64,000 nucleotides of DNA from Prorocentrum cordatum (GCA_963575745.1 CAUYUJ010014556.1:118501-182500); one strand, 5' to 3'. Numbered from the stretch's first letter, positions 31,276 to 42,975 are shown. Numbers and translations: made by a program. Notes: generated from the sequence alone by a model not told the origin.

Positions 31276-32560
31276 AGAGACCCCAAGGCGGCCCCATGAT
31301 TGAGGTCCACAGGGGCAACCTGAACGGAAATTTTGAGCCTCCCGCCCAAACACGCCCCTGAAAGGCCCCTGCAATCCCCCAAGTAGCCCCACGAAGCCCC
31401 CAAAAGAGCCCCAAGAGGCCCCAACTTGGCCGCAAGAAAACTCCAAAAGGCCCCCAAGAGACCCCCAGGAACCCAGGAAGCTCACAGGAGGCCCCCAAGA
31501 GGCCAGGCAGACCCCCCCAAGAGACCACCAAGAGGGCCCACCCAGAGCCATCCACGAGGCCTCCCAAAGTTCCCAAGAAGCTCCCACGAAACTTCCAAGG
31601 GCTCCCAATACCCCACGAGGCCTCCAAGAGCTCCCAAGAAGCTGCCCAGAAGCCTCCAGTGGCTCCCAAGAGGGTCACAAGTACTCCTCCTGAAAAGCTC
31701 CTTGATGCTCCCAGAAGAGACTCCCAGAAGCATCCAGGAACTCTGCGAGATGCCCCCTCCCCATATCCCAACACTCAGTTTTTTCTCGCGTCCCTCACCC
31801 TTGGATCCTTCACTGCGTTTTCCTCCAATTTCGATTGGATGAGGATGAGCTTGGGATGGTCCTGGACATGTGTGGGGGGCTCTGGAGGTCAGCGTGAATT
31901 CTGAGAGGTTGTTGGTTGCGTGTCTTCTGTGAACACAACCAACAAATATGAATAGTGGAAAAACCGCACATACATCACCGATCCCCAAACGGCCCACATG
32001 TGTATGCATTCGGCAACGTGTATGATGTGGGATGTCAAGCACGACTGGCCCCATCCTCCTCGAAATGGTCGCCCTCATCATCCTCCGCCTCCACCTCCTT
32101 CTATCCGTCCCTCCCTCCCTCATATCCCTGCCCCACCTCCCTCTCCTCCATTTTCTCCTCTTCCTCCCAAGAGGCCCCCAAGAGCGCCCCAAGACGGGCC
32201 AAGAGGCTTCCAAGAGAGCCCCAAGAGGGCCCAAGAGGGCCCCGAGACGGCTTAAGAGGCGCCCAAGACGGCCCAAGACGGCCCCAAGACGGCCCCAAGA
32301 GGGGCCCAAGAGGGGGACCACGAACCGAAAACTCGAGCCTTCCGCCTCAAGAGGACCCCAATAAGCCCCCAGAGGCCCCCAAGAGGCCCCCAAGAGGCCC
32401 CAAGATGCCGCCAAGAGGCCCCCAAAAGGCCCCCAAGAGGCCCCAGGAGGCCCCCAGGAGGCCCAAAAGAGGCCCCAGAAATTCAAAAAAGCCTCCCAGG
32501 CGGCTCCGAACGGCTTCTCAAAAGACCCCAAGAGGCCTCCCAAAGAAGCATCTTGACGAC
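31276..32560 (+). repeat. CCCCCAAGAGG-type minisatellite, with unique spacer
   Basis: Short 10-12-bp units fill 31276-31700 and 32165-32560. Between them (31750-32160) is less repetitive DNA without a recognisable gene. The Pro/Arg/Lys/Gln frames are artefacts. Confidence 0.8.
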
Positions 32561-32624
32561 GACCCTGTTTGGCCCCAAGAGCAACACAAGATGCCAACGA
32601 GAGGCTTCCTCCTCCGCCCCTTCC

Positions 32625-32760
32625 CCTTCCTCCTCCTCCTCCTCCTCCTCCTCCTCCTCCTCCTCGTCCTCCTACTTATCTTCATCCTCCTCCTCTCCTT
32701 CTCATCATATCCTCCTCCTCCCCTCCCCTTCCCCATCCTCATCTTCCTCCTCCTCGGCGG
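32625..32760 (+). repeat. (TCC)n microsatellite
   Basis: CTCCTC tract with TCAT interruptions. Confidence 0.95.
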
Positions 32761-33450
32761 CGCCACAATGGCCCCGGGCCCACGGCGAAGCAGTAGCGAT
32801 CATGCAACATGGGCTGGCGGAATGAGCGAAGCGATTGAATAACAAAGCAATCGTCGTGTGGGTTGGGGAATCGCCTTGTGGACCTCAAGGGTTTCACGGG
32901 CACCCACACGCAAACCCAACACTTCGCTTCAGGTGTGCCTCCTCGGCTACGCTGGCGTCTGGCAGTGCTAGTGCCCTTCCCTGCCTATCGGTACCCACAT
33001 CGTCAAGCCAATACCGTTCGGCGGGAACGTATGCACTAGTCCCGTGATGCACTGGAACATGTGACAGATGGCTGGGCCAGCCAAATGAGCCTCCTTCTTG
33101 CGCAGACCTTGGTTTCTGCTGCACTGCCTTCTGAGCAATCGCTTGGATTGGCATCGATCGGCCTGATATATGACACGACGTGCATGCATAGGTACACATA
33201 CTACCAAGCTGCTGCGAAGAACTGGTGACTATTTCGTGCAACATTCTATTCAACATGTGTCGCACATCCATGGGGACATGTACGTGGCATACGAAGCACG
33301 GCGGTCAGGAGGTACTGACAGGTTTCCCATATATTTTGGTGCTACTCGGGCGATACACTCCACACATCGCTGAACTGCCCACGGCCTCGGCCTCCTCGCC
33401 GCGCTGCGCTCAGTGTGTGCTCTTGCCAACGTGTCGCAACGGGAGCCTGC
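32761..33450. other. Non-coding, nothing recognised
   Basis: Moderate GC. A few 60-125-codon frames on both strands show no family features. Confidence 0.35.
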
Positions 33451-33451
33451 C

Positions 33452-33452
33452 A

Positions 33453-33489
<37 letters not shown>
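33452..33489 (+). repeat. (CAG)n microsatellite
   Basis: About 12 uninterrupted CAG units. Confidence 0.95.
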
Positions 33490-33492
<3 letters not shown>

Positions 33493-33865
33493 CGACGCCT
33501 GTGACACGCGCAAGATCTCTTGAGCTGAAGGCGGGGCCAAGCGTCAACAGTGGCCCTTCGCAGGCCCCGTCTGCTTCAGAATCGTCCCCGCAGCCCACAG
33601 CCAAGTGACAGCCAAGGACCAGCTAAATGCGCATAACCTTTCGGGCGGATTCCTCGGATCGGCGCTCTCTTGGATCGGCGCTGGACCCTCCTCCCTGGAG
33701 TGCGGAGCGGCGCCAGAAGCGCCGCCAAGGGGTTCCAAGGTCGATCCAAGCAATCCGCGCTGAGCTCCGATAGTTTATGTTTACACAGTTGGCCTTTCTT
33801 TAAAACAGAGATAGCGACCACTTCTTGCTCTCAGGGGCTCTTACTTGTCTTCCCAAGGAAATGGT

Positions 33866-34010
33866 TGGATCTGGCAAGGATCTTCCACTTGGCCGCCCGT
33901 GGCCGCCCCGTGGCCACCTCGTGCGCTGAGTGGGTCTGGCGAGGATTTTCCACGTTGCCGCCCGTTGCCGCCTCGTTGCCCCGTGCGCTGGGTGGACCTA
34001 GCGAAACCTG
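33866..34010 (+). repeat. Two ~75-bp tandem units
   Basis: GGAT(C/T)TTCCAC(T/G)TTGGCCGCCC-type segment with CGTGCGCTG(A/G)GTGG repeated once. Confidence 0.65.
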
Positions 34011-34192
34011 CTGCAGGCAGCCCCCCCCCGCAAGCAAAAACCTAGCCGCGCGGAGACCCCGCCGCCGCTCCCCCTGGGCACACGTGTCTGGCTCGGCCGC
34101 GCCTAATACACCCTCGAGCGGGGGGCCCGAGCGTTTTACTTTGTTTAGCGAGCGTGAGCGCGCAGACGCCACCACGCGCAAGGTGAAATAGA

Positions 34193-34376
34193 GGCCTCCC
34201 AAATGGGGTCCGAATAGAAGGGGTCGGAGGATCGCGCCGCATCGCTGGTGCATCGCCGATGCATCGGCGACGCCAGTGGAGAAAATCTGGCTCCACATCG
34301 AGCCGCATCGCCGATACGTCGGTGATGCGGCGCGATCCTCCGACCCTGGCTGCTCGGATCGCATCTGGGATGCCTA
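34193..34376 (+). mobile_element. MITE family M1, copy 1
   Basis: A 184-bp element with near-palindromic ends. The left AGGCCTCCCAAATG pairs with the right CATCTGGGATGCCT, and inner arms 34221-34246 and 34322-34347 pair almost perfectly around GGTCGGAGGATCGCGCCGCA. The centre carries CGGCGACGCCAGTGGAGAAAA. Related copies lie at 54328-54506 and 59457-59621. It has no coding capacity. Confidence 0.8.
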
Positions 34377-34463
34377 GATGGAAGCAGGCCGCATGGATGT
34401 CCCCTGAGAGCTCGCTGGCATGTCGTCTCCCGCCCCCCTCTCTGGCTCTCTGGGCGACCCCTA

Positions 34464-34651
34464 GTCGACTACACGCAAGAGTGACCCTGGGTAAGAGTGA
34501 CCTTTGGTGGGCGGCTTTTCGGGGGGCGCGGGGGGACCAAACAGAAACGAGCAAGACGCTATTACCGCGTCGCGTTCGGCGATCGGGAGACCCCATTGGG
34601 TCCGCACCAAAAGGTCACTCCGGAGAAACGTCACTCTTACGTGTAGTCGAC
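34464..34651 (+). mobile_element. MITE family M2, copy 2
   Basis: A 188-bp element. The terminal inverted repeats GTCGACTACACG(C/T)AAGAGTGAC (22 bp) match at 21 of 22 positions. The other copy is at 1713-1902. Confidence 0.85.
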
Positions 34652-35278
34652 CTGGGCCATGCCGAGCCCGTGCCTTCGGGCCCCCCGCCCCTGGCTCGTC
34701 GCGGGATCGATCTGTGGCGGAGCTGCCTCCCTGCGGGCGGACGGGGCGTGTCTTGCCCTCGACCTGTCCATCACTGTTCCGAGGTCGACATTCTGATGCA
34801 GATGATCATCCAGCACGGGGCGGTGCCTCAAAGTGCTACACCACGCGGCCACGGTGCGGGGACGCCATGAGGACTGTCCACCAGACGGCCAGCACAACGA
34901 CAATATGGTAGGCCTGAGCACCTCAGAAACAGCCAGACACCAATACCCAATATGGCCTGTTCCTGTCGTTTCGACGGGTGCGTTGGTTTCTGACACCGTG
35001 TGCCGTTCAACCTTGAGCGATCGCTGCTTTATGATCGTCGAGATCGCTCGATACTGGCGGAGCTCAGGCCACCAACGGCACTCAATCCTGAATGGCTGCG
35101 TTGGCGCCACCGCCGCGTAGACACGACGCTGCTTCGACGGACATTCTGCGGGCGCCGCCCCAGCGCTCTGTTCTGCGTGGCGTGGGGTAGTCATCGTGTT
35201 ATCAGAAGGAGCGCTGCCTAAGGAACGGGCGGGCTTTTCTGGCCATGGCGACCCTCTGCCACAAATGCTCTGGATGGG
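34652..35278. other. No recognised gene
   Basis: A minus frame 35194-34637 (186 codons) is open with moderate composition (FRIECRWWPELRQYRAIST). I cannot assign it. It lies just beyond the 3' end of the LINE and may be its tail. Confidence 0.25.
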
Positions 35279-36420
35279 TCAATCATCGCCCCCTTCTTGG
35301 ATCCGCTGGGGGGGTTGGGCACGTGCTGTCGGAGCGGGTGGAAAAGGGGGGTTGGAGGAGCTTCGAAGGAACTTTGGCGACGGCGATGTCGAGTAACGCC
35401 TCTTGGCTGCGCCAGCTCGGGACTCGGGAACGAGGCGGCCCCTAATGCGGCACTGGCTTGCCTTTGGACAAACACTTGATTCCATACACCGCGTTCTTGG
35501 TCGGGCTCTTACACTTAAATAACAATCCCTTGACATTCCCACGACATCGGCATATTGCATCGTGCGGGGGGAATGGGGAAATTTGTTGCCTAGTTGGGTG
35601 CTTTGTGTGGAACCACGGGCACACTTAGACCCAGAGCGAACTTTGTAATACTTCAGCCATCTCTTGATGACCAAGGCACCTGCAAGCTTACTCACTGCTT
35701 CTTTACACGCGGTACACTGCCGAGCCTGGCTCAGCACACAGGTGGCTTTCTTCTTGGGCTCCTGGGAGGCCTGCTTCTCGCTCATCTTGGCGGCGGGGTC
35801 CTTTGCGCAGGCCTCGATGTGGGCGCGGATGAATCTTTTCCACGCCATCGCGCAGGTTGCGCGAACCCATTCATACATCTTGAACTGCGGGGCTGCGATA
35901 GCGTGCGCCTCCGCCGACCTCTCGGCCAGGGCATCCGCTGTTGCATTGCCGAGCCACGCCTCGAGGCTCACTCCGAGCCTCTGCCCTTGCCCGTCGTCGA
36001 GGTGATTCGGTACGTGCTGCAGCTTGACGAGCTCCTCGGGGTCACAGTGGCCGGGGGCTCTCTGATGCAACGCCATGCCAATGATATTCCAGATTTCATG
36101 GTTGTGACGCCGCGCACTTTGTGCATGGTGACCCAGCTGCCATCCTCGTATGGTCACCTCTGAGTCCGTGCAAATGTGGAGCCGTCCGTATGAGCAACGT
36201 ATCGCCTGTAGTATTGCCTATAGCTCCGCTCTGCTGTTGGTCTGCCGTCGTCCTGGGAGTGGTCCGTACTGTCCAGCTTCCAGTTGCCAATTGTCACCCT
36301 GTCGCTGCAGCTTGAGCCATCCCCGTCCGTATCTTCGATGCCGAGGGTCATGTGATTGCTCTCCTCCGCTGCCATCGGTGCATATCGCAGTGATGTCGTC
36401 CGTGGTCATTACCTTGCCGT
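35279..36420 (-). pseudogene. LINE RNase H domain and C-terminal tail
   Basis: RNase H opens with AICTDGSGG (first catalytic Asp at about 36376) and continues GPLPGRRQTNSRAEL, which supplies the usual Glu. After a frame change it goes on through RRHNHEIWNIIGMALHQRAP and EAWLGNATADALAERSAEAH, whose Asp at about 35935 is the usual last catalytic residue. The tail is basic with Cys pairs (CVLSQARQCTACKEAVSKL). The enzyme would degrade the RNA strand during reverse transcription. Confidence 0.75.
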
Positions 36421-37244
36421 CGTTGTTAAAATCGCCGATGTTGGTGTGCTGCTCTGTGGCGTCGCAATCTGGCGGCGCCGTCCATGCCTTGGGCGCGAGC
36501 CCGCGTAGCCAAAAGAGGTGTATGTTGACTGCCTTTTATCGCTCCTTGTCTGATGTATTCCGTCTTGTCTTTGTCCTCGTGGTCGTCTCTGCGCGTGCAA
36601 GTGCCCCGTGCTCCGTGGAGGTCGTCGCAGATCTCGCCGCAGGCGCAAGTGTTGGATGCATCTATGAATGTCTTGTGCTTGCGGCTTGGCGTCCACGTGC
36701 CTGCGCTCGCCGCCGCCGGTAGCGCGCCCGGCTCGTGGTGCTTGCCTCGCTTTCGCAGCACCTTGAGCTTCTGGGTGAGGTCGTAGTAGGTGTCGATGCC
36801 GTACTCGAGGCCTTAGCCCAGCCAGTGGTCCGAGGCCTTGGTCCGTTGCTGGGGCTGCTGGTTTTTCAGGATGGCATGGATGACGTCGGGTGGGTCGCCT
36901 ATGTGGTCGTCGTCGCCTTCGCCCATCTGCCATGTGTTGCCCAGGTGATCGGTCCACTCTGTAGGCGAGATCGGACCCCGACCAACGTTCCATAATGAAA
37001 AAATATCAATGCCGATCGGGCCTCCGCGCTGCCCCCATCGGTGTTGCGTGGGCACGCCGGCAAGGCTGTTGTAGATACTGGGCCAGGCTAAACGGGCTCC
37101 ATTGTGAAGAGTTTCTCGGCACGCCCAGACGTCGAACCCTGTGTTGAGTGCCGCGCGCAGTATGGTGACAGCTGGGTCGGCTTCCGACAGGGATAGGTGC
37201 GTGTGCAGGCATCTCCCGACCCAGTGCTTAACCGTGGAAATGGC
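36421..37244 (-). pseudogene. LINE region between RT and RNase H
   Basis: Coding-like pieces in different frames are FSLWNVGRGPISPTEWTDHL, then DDDHIGDPPDVIHAILK and KTFIDASNTCACGEICDDLH. These probably belong to the connection region. No catalytic motif is expected here. Confidence 0.5.
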
Positions 37245-38470
37245 CTATTGTTTCCTGGCCGTAGTGACTGCAGTGGGCGCCTCTCCATATGCCTTGCATC
37301 CGTAGAGGTATGATGCCATTGGCCCCTGGGTGACCAATGCTCGCTTGCGCAGGGCGCGCAGCCGACGTAGCTTGAGTCGAATGCTGGCAAGTCCCTTTGA
37401 TGCTTGCTGTCTGCGCTTGCTGTGTGGCGGACTTCTTGCTGGAGTTCTTCCTGCGCGGTCTTGGTCCAGGTCTCGACCAACTGATGCAGGTTTGGCTGGT
37501 GCCCCTCTTGCCTTGACTTGGATGCAGATGTCGTTGGTCGTCTCGATGCTGGATGTGATGGCCACGCTCGTGGGGTAGGCTATGGTGGCGGGTATGATGG
37601 TTGCTGTGACGCGCTTCTGGCTTCCTGTGACTCTGAGCTCCGCGTCGTCGAACCAGGCGCTAGGAATCGCGGCTGGTACCATGTAGTGCATGCGGTGGAG
37701 GACTTGATCCATCGCTGCTCTGGCCAGGTGGTTAGCGTGTCTTGAGCCTGCCACTAGCGAGCGCGATGGTAATAACGGCTTGCTGTATGTGGAGGCCTGG
37801 CGCAGGAAGCCTACGAACGCGCGGAGCTGGATCTCCATTGCGAGCGCGCTTTTTTTTGGGGGGGGGGGGCGACATGTGCATGGCGGCGTAGACGATCTGT
37901 GAGAGGTCGAGTGTGTCGTAGAGTCCCCGTATGTCTGCTTGCGTCGTGGCGTTGGCCAACTTCGGCGCGTCGCAGATCCCCTTGCCCGGGGCGTGCGCAA
38001 CGGCCTCGCGCAGGCAGCTGCTGCCCGCGAGTGTGGCGTCCCAGTGCCGTCCTGTGACTCGTATCAAGTTGTCAACCGCTGGCCGAATGAGCTTCTCCCA
38101 GGCTCGGCATATCTGCGGTGGTAAGCCCAGCGCTCGATATCCCTCCTCCTTCGGCTGTATCGTGATGGCGGTAGTTGTCATGGCCATGCGAGCTGCCGCT
38201 CGCAGCGGTTGAACAAGTTGACCAGTCGCTCTCGTCCTGCCGCAGGCAAGCGTCGTAGGTCTTAGCTGGATATCTTGTCTGTGCCCCTGGCTTTGCCAGG
38301 CGAGCGCCTGGGAGAGCAGTTTAGGTCCTCGATGGTCCAGGTCGTGGTTGGCGCTTTCCTGGCGCGCTCCCGAATGTCCTGGATGAAGGTCTGGTAATCG
38401 CGGTGAGTGATGGTCGGGTGGTCCGCGAACTCTTCCGTCTTGGCGTTTATGGTCGACTTGGGGCAGCACG
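37245..38470 (-). pseudogene. LINE reverse transcriptase domain
   Basis: The fingers/palm begin PKEEGYRALGLPPQICRAWE and include TGRHWDATLAGSSCLREA and the motif-A region TQADIRGLYDTLDLSQIVYA. Then, after a frame change at a T8/G12 homopolymer (37852-37871), it continues LRAFVGFLRQASTYSKPLLP, SLVAGSRHANHLARAAMDQV and AWFDDAELRVTGSQKRV, the motif-C Asp-Asp pair near 37649. A basic segment follows (RLKLRRLRALRKRALVTQGP). The activity would copy element RNA at a nicked target. Confidence 0.75.
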
Positions 38471-39650
38471 CTTTGCCTCTGATGCGGACGAATTCGTCTT
38501 TGTGTCGTGGCTGTGGCTCTGTGATTCCGTGGAGCTTGCCGACAGTTGCCTTGGAGGCGTGTGAAAGCCAGCGTGCGAACGCGTGTGACCTCATCTCGAC
38601 GGTGAGGGTCTTGGCGGCCGCCTGCTCGGCTTGGCCAAGCATGCTCTCGAGCGCGTCGATGTCAAGCGTGTCCAGCACCTTGAGCCTGGACCCCCAAAGG
38701 TCGCGATGTTGAGCTGCTGTTGGTAACGATCGAGCTCCTGCTGTTGGTGCGCCTTCGTGAGCGAACTGTCGTGCTTCTGATGTTCGCTGTCGTTGCTGTC
38801 AGTTTTCTCTTGGAGTGTGTGGCATGCTCTTAGAATAGCCGCCGGCCTCCCCCACCAGTCTGTTTGTTTGCAGATGTAGGGAGTTCGTCTCGCCCGTGGT
38901 GCCGCACGTTCGTTGCCATGTAGAATCCCACGTCCAGTGAGCTGTTGGCGGTCCTGGGACTGGATGTCGTATGCCGCGCAATAGAACCTCTCCTGAGCAC
39001 CCATGAACTGACCGTGTTCCTGTTCTAGCATAGAGGCTGCCTCTGGGTCCGAGGCATGAGCAGCTCCGCGTCGCATGAAATCTGGGGGGTGCCCGTGCTT
39101 CGGTCGCGGCTTCGTGACCGTCGAAGAGACTTCCTAAGGGTCGTCCATTGCGCAGGCGTCGGGCTGATTGTCCTGCGCGCCTGGAAGGGGGGTCTCTGGT
39201 GAAAGTGTCCTATCCACTGTCTCGAGCGCGCTCGATGGCGCCTCGGGGCCCGTCTCGGCGGCGGCGTCGTCTGAGGTCTCCTCGGGCGGCTCGCCCCAGA
39301 AAGCGTGACCGCCCTCGCTCTCGAGGTCCTCCGTGGGGTCGTGCTCGATGGAGTCCATGTGGTGCTCGTTGGCTTGGTGTTCTGAGCGTGGGGGGAATCC
39401 ATGATGTTCCCAGCGGCTGCTCATCTCCTCGTCAATGTTGATGCTATTGCCGCTTGCTATGTCTTTGGTTATCGCCACCTGGCGCTGGGGTGCTAATTTG
39501 GTTTTTGCTGATGCCTTTTGCTGTCGGGGTTGGGCGGCTTGAGTGGTACTGGTGGCTGTGCGAATGGTTTTGGTAGCTGGGGCTGTCTGATCTTGATGGG
39601 CATGGCTTCGCCTCAGAGTCGTGAGATCTGTCCTGCGTGTGCCTCCCATA
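38471..39650 (-). pseudogene. LINE linker between endonuclease and RT
   Basis: Coding-like pieces include EMSSRWEHHGFPPRSEHQAN and the acidic run DPTEDLESEGGHAFWGEPPE, then MLDTLDIDALESMLGQAEQA and RSHAFARWLSHASKATVGKL. The order fits the spacer before the RT in dinoflagellate LINEs. No enzymatic domain is seen. Confidence 0.5.
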
Positions 39651-40440
39651 GCGTCGCCGCCGTGTCCATGCCGATGGGGTACTTCTGGGCGTCATGGCTG
39701 GTCGCAGCTTAGCCGATGAGCGTAGCTGAGGTGGTGCCCTCCTTGCTGTTGTGCGTGAAGCAAGTGTGGCCGCTTGGTATTGTGGCGATGGATCCTCCCA
39801 TGGCTTCTGGCCATCCTGGAGCCCATTGTCTCTCTGGAGGCACATTCCAGCCGCCCATGGCGATCCAGAGATGCTGGCAGCTGGCCAGGAAGAAAGCCAA
39901 CGTCGTCAGTTTCCTGGAACTGATATTTTGGAGGCTGCCAGTCGGGCCCATGTAGATGCTAACGCAGATGATACTATAGCCGCGGAGGTGCCGGCGCATC
40001 GGGGCCCAGTCGAAGAAGTTGCGCTCTGGGCTGTCAGTGGGGGTGGTGGTGGTGGTGGTGGTGGTGGTGGTGGGGGGGGGCATGGGGCCAGCCGTGGTCG
40101 CAGAGGCCGTGCCCGTGGCAGCTTTCTCGCGGTGGCACTCGCTCTGGTGGTGTGACGTGACGCCAACGCGGGCTCCATCGTTGGAGCCCTGCTGGCATGT
40201 CGTAGATTGTCGTGCCGGGCAGAAGGGGGACTTGTAGCCCGTGTTGTGGACGTCGCGCTCGGCGTCCATCAGCTCGTGACTTATGAGTGGGTTTCCTGGG
40301 TGGCGAAGGCATCAAACCGCCTGTGCTCTCTGGCGCTGGCCAAGAACTCTATCGCCCTGGGGCCCCACTCCGTGCAGCTGCCGACGAACATTCTGAGCTC
40401 GACATCGCCTCTGTGGTCGGCGTGGCGATGATAGCTCAGC
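39651..40440 (-). pseudogene. LINE L1-type endonuclease (EEP fold)
   Basis: The start reads LRMFVGSCTEWGPRAIEFLA then RRFDAFATQETH, where QETH is the usual catalytic-Glu motif. After a TAA and a one-base shift it continues HNTGYKSPFCPARQS. A (Thr)10 run from (GGT)n at 40040-40070 interrupts it. It then continues IICVSIYMGPTGSLQ and LASCQHLWIAMGGWNVPPER, where the conserved GDWN/GDFN has become GGWN (about 39846-39857). SATLIG-stop ends the frame at 39709. The nuclease would nick target DNA; this copy has lost the Asp. Confidence 0.7.
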
Positions 40441-40445
40441 AGTCC

Positions 40446-41576
40446 CTATTCTTGCTTGTCTGGCGAGGCTGCCTCGCCATCGAGCTCCTGGTCTTCCTCT
40501 GCTTTCTTGGCCTTGGCGCGCACCTCCGCCAAGAGCTCGTCCTTTGTCTTACTGCTGCTGGCTGCCGCTGAGCGAGGCGCGGTTCGCGCGCGAGTTTGGG
40601 GTGCTGGTGGCGCAGGTTCCTCAAAAACTGGTAGTTGCTGTGCCACTCCCCCTTCCGCCTTCCGCTCCTTGGCAGCCTGCTTGACTGCTTCGCGATTATA
40701 CTTGGCTTGCTCGCGGGCTTGCTGGAGATGCTGCCGAAGACCCGTCATGTAGGCGGCGGCGTTGTCCTTGTACGACTTCAGGAGCTGCCTCTTGACCTCT
40801 GCGACCTCGTCCTTCGCGTCCTGGTCGTATGCGTCTGGGTCGTCGTCCTCGAAGTCGTCGGCAATGCCCGAGGCGTCAACGTCGTCCTTCCCCTTCATCT
40901 AGGAGCTTGGCTTGGCACCCGTGATTTCCTCGACCGACTTTTCCGCGTCAGTGACAACGTACTGCTCGGCTAGCTGCTGGCGTGTGGCCGCTGTCTTCTC
41001 GTAGGCGTTGTCGTACTTGGAGTTGGCCCTCTCGATCCTGGAAGCTGCGTTGCGAAACTGCCTGGCGTGTTTCTGCGCGGGCTCCTCAACTTGTGGGGCC
41101 AGGCCATCCGCAACTGCCTTGAGCTGCTCCGTGGGGCCAGCGGCGACGCCCATGGTGGCGAGCGATTCGTCGATACGCCTCAAGGTGTTCGCCATCTGCT
41201 GGTTGTCCCCTTTGCCCGAGCCTTTGCCCGAACTCCTGTCGTTGTGGCCCTTGATGGAGGTTTTTCGCTGCTTGACTTTGCTGCCACAGGTGCAGGTGCA
41301 ATCCCATGAGAGCCAGTCCTTGTCGTATTGCCAGTCACCGCAGCTCTTGCACAACGTCCAACTCCAGCTCAGGGTCGACTTCTGGGCGCCTTAGCCGTAG
41401 CTCTTGCCGCCCTTGTCATTGTTGTCCCTGCCCCTGCCTGTGCTGCTGTTGTAACTGCTGTTGCCAGAGTAGTTTCCGTTGTAGCTGTTGCGTCCCATTG
41501 CGAGGTATGTCTGCTGGTCTCGCTGGTTCTGCTGCGCGCTGTGGTGCTTGCTGAGCGAGTGCGCCGCGTCAAGCAT
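40446..41576 (-). pseudogene. LINE ORF1-like protein with zinc ribbon and coiled coil
   Basis: A single minus frame spans 41576-40446, broken only by TAA at about 41391 and TAG at 40899-40901. It starts MLDAAHSLSKHHSAQQNQRD, has a Gly/Ser/Asn-rich stretch, then a Cys cluster (TLCKSCGDWQYDKDWLSWDC followed by TCTCGSK) that could bind zinc. Long charged helices follow (QLAEQYVVTDAEKSVEEITG, VKRQLLKSYKDNAAAYMTG, QAREQAKYNREAVKQAAKER). RNA binding is inferred. Two nonsense codons in an otherwise open frame suggest fairly recent inactivation. Confidence 0.65.
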
Positions 41577-41903
41577 CTTTACCAGTGTTCTCGCCTCCGA
41601 CCTGCGCTGTCGGTCACGCCGATGCCAGGCAGGCTCGGGTGGCGTCTCGCCTGCAGTGGCGCAGCGGGCGCCTCAGCCGTGCCGTCGCGGCTGCCAGCGG
41701 CAGGAACTGCACGTGGCCGCCAATCGGCCCAGCGGGAGGCCGCGAAGCAACGAGTGCCTCACCCCTGGGGCGCTGCGCAGCTCGCGTGAGCCCGGCCTCC
41801 AGGGCGGCCCGATCGCGGGCGATCGCGCAAGGGATCAATCGATTGCCACCGACGCGACCCAGATCTGGCCGTTCCCCGTCGAGGCCAGATGGTTTTTTTT
41901 TGG
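41577..41903. other. No recognised gene
   Basis: GC-rich DNA upstream of the LINE ORF1. It may contain the element's 5' region. Confidence 0.3.
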
Positions 41904-42093
41904 GAGGGGAGGAGGAGGAGGAGGAGGAGGAGGAGGAGGAGGAGGAAAAGGAGGAAGAGGAGGAGGGGGTGGAGGAGGAGGAGGAACAGGAGGAGGAGGA
42001 GAAGGAGGAGCAGGAAGAAGAGGAGGGGAAGGAGGAGGAGGAGGAGGAGGAGGAGGAGGAGGAGGAGGAGGAGGAGGAGGAGGAGGAGGAGGG
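41904..42093 (+). repeat. (GAG)n microsatellite
   Basis: GGAGGA tract with AAG and GTG interruptions. Confidence 0.95.
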
Positions 42094-42913
42094 ATGGGCA
42101 AGCTCCGTCGGAAGGGTAATCGCCCACCCCCCGATTAATATCCCACCCAAAATAAACTCAGACCGGAATTCCATAGCCTCTGCTGAGCTCGAAGTGATTA
42201 TTTCGGGGTGGGCATAAGCATAACCGCCTTCAGCAAAACACCGTTCGGACCGTTCGGCGAAAACGTCCCCGGGACCAGACCTGGCAGGCACAGGCTCACA
42301 GACCTTGCGGCCGCAACATCTTGCCGAGAACCAAAGAAGGGCAATTCGCCAATTGATCTGGCAGGGCGGGGGGTCTGTCAGCCCTCGAGCATTGCCCTCC
42401 GCGTCTTGGCTATGTGCCCGCAGTGCTGGCTTGTGCCTCGGCGTGGCCAGCGGGGGCGCGGCTGAGTCCCGCGCATCTGCCACGGGGCGTTGGCGCTGGG
42501 CCTGACCACGGCGGCCGTGGTGCTCCTCGGGAGGGTACCGCGGCCTCCCGTCCCCACCTTCCGGGGGTGCGGAGGGCACCGCTGATCGAAGAAGCAGTGC
42601 TGTCCCTCGCCCTCTCTCGAGCCCGGGGGGGGCATGGTGTGGAGGGTGCCGCCAACTGGGGAGGGGGATGTGGAAGAGGTGAGCTACTGCTCCTCGACGT
42701 CAGCTGGAGACGGTAGCAAGACAACACATCGGTGCCCTCTGCGCCCATGTCGTCGCGTGGGGGAATTGTGAGATGGGGAAAGGGGGGAGATGGAGGAGAA
42801 GGGTGACCACGATGACGACGATGCTGAGGTGAGGATGATCATCAGCCCCCTCGAACTAGCATCATTTTCAATTCAGAAGCGGAGAGAGCATTCACATCAT
42901 TGTTCAGGTTGAT
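42094..42913. other. Non-coding, nothing recognised
   Basis: Mixed composition. No frame shows family features. Confidence 0.35.
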
Positions 42914-42975
42914 GTGGTGATGATGGTGATGATGGTGATGATGATGATGATGCTGATGATGATGATGAATACGAT
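42914..42975 (+). repeat. (GAT)n microsatellite
   Basis: GATGATGGT and GATGATGAT units. Confidence 0.9.

Larger units (their letters stand above)
35279..41576 (-). mobile_element. Decayed LINE (non-LTR) retrotransposon
   Basis: The minus strand carries, in order, an ORF1 with a zinc-ribbon-like segment, an L1-type endonuclease, a linker, a reverse transcriptase, an RNase H domain and a basic C-terminal tail, over about 6.3 kb. Domain order is that of LINEs with RNase H. The frame changes many times and in-frame stops occur, so the copy is dead. No poly-A tail or target duplication could be placed, so both ends are provisional. Confidence 0.8.

Noticed and set aside
36310-36332. A second spliced-leader relic (TGGCTCAAG on the minus strand)
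   Set aside because: Only nine bases at the 3' end match, and the sequence is part of the LINE RNase H coding region.
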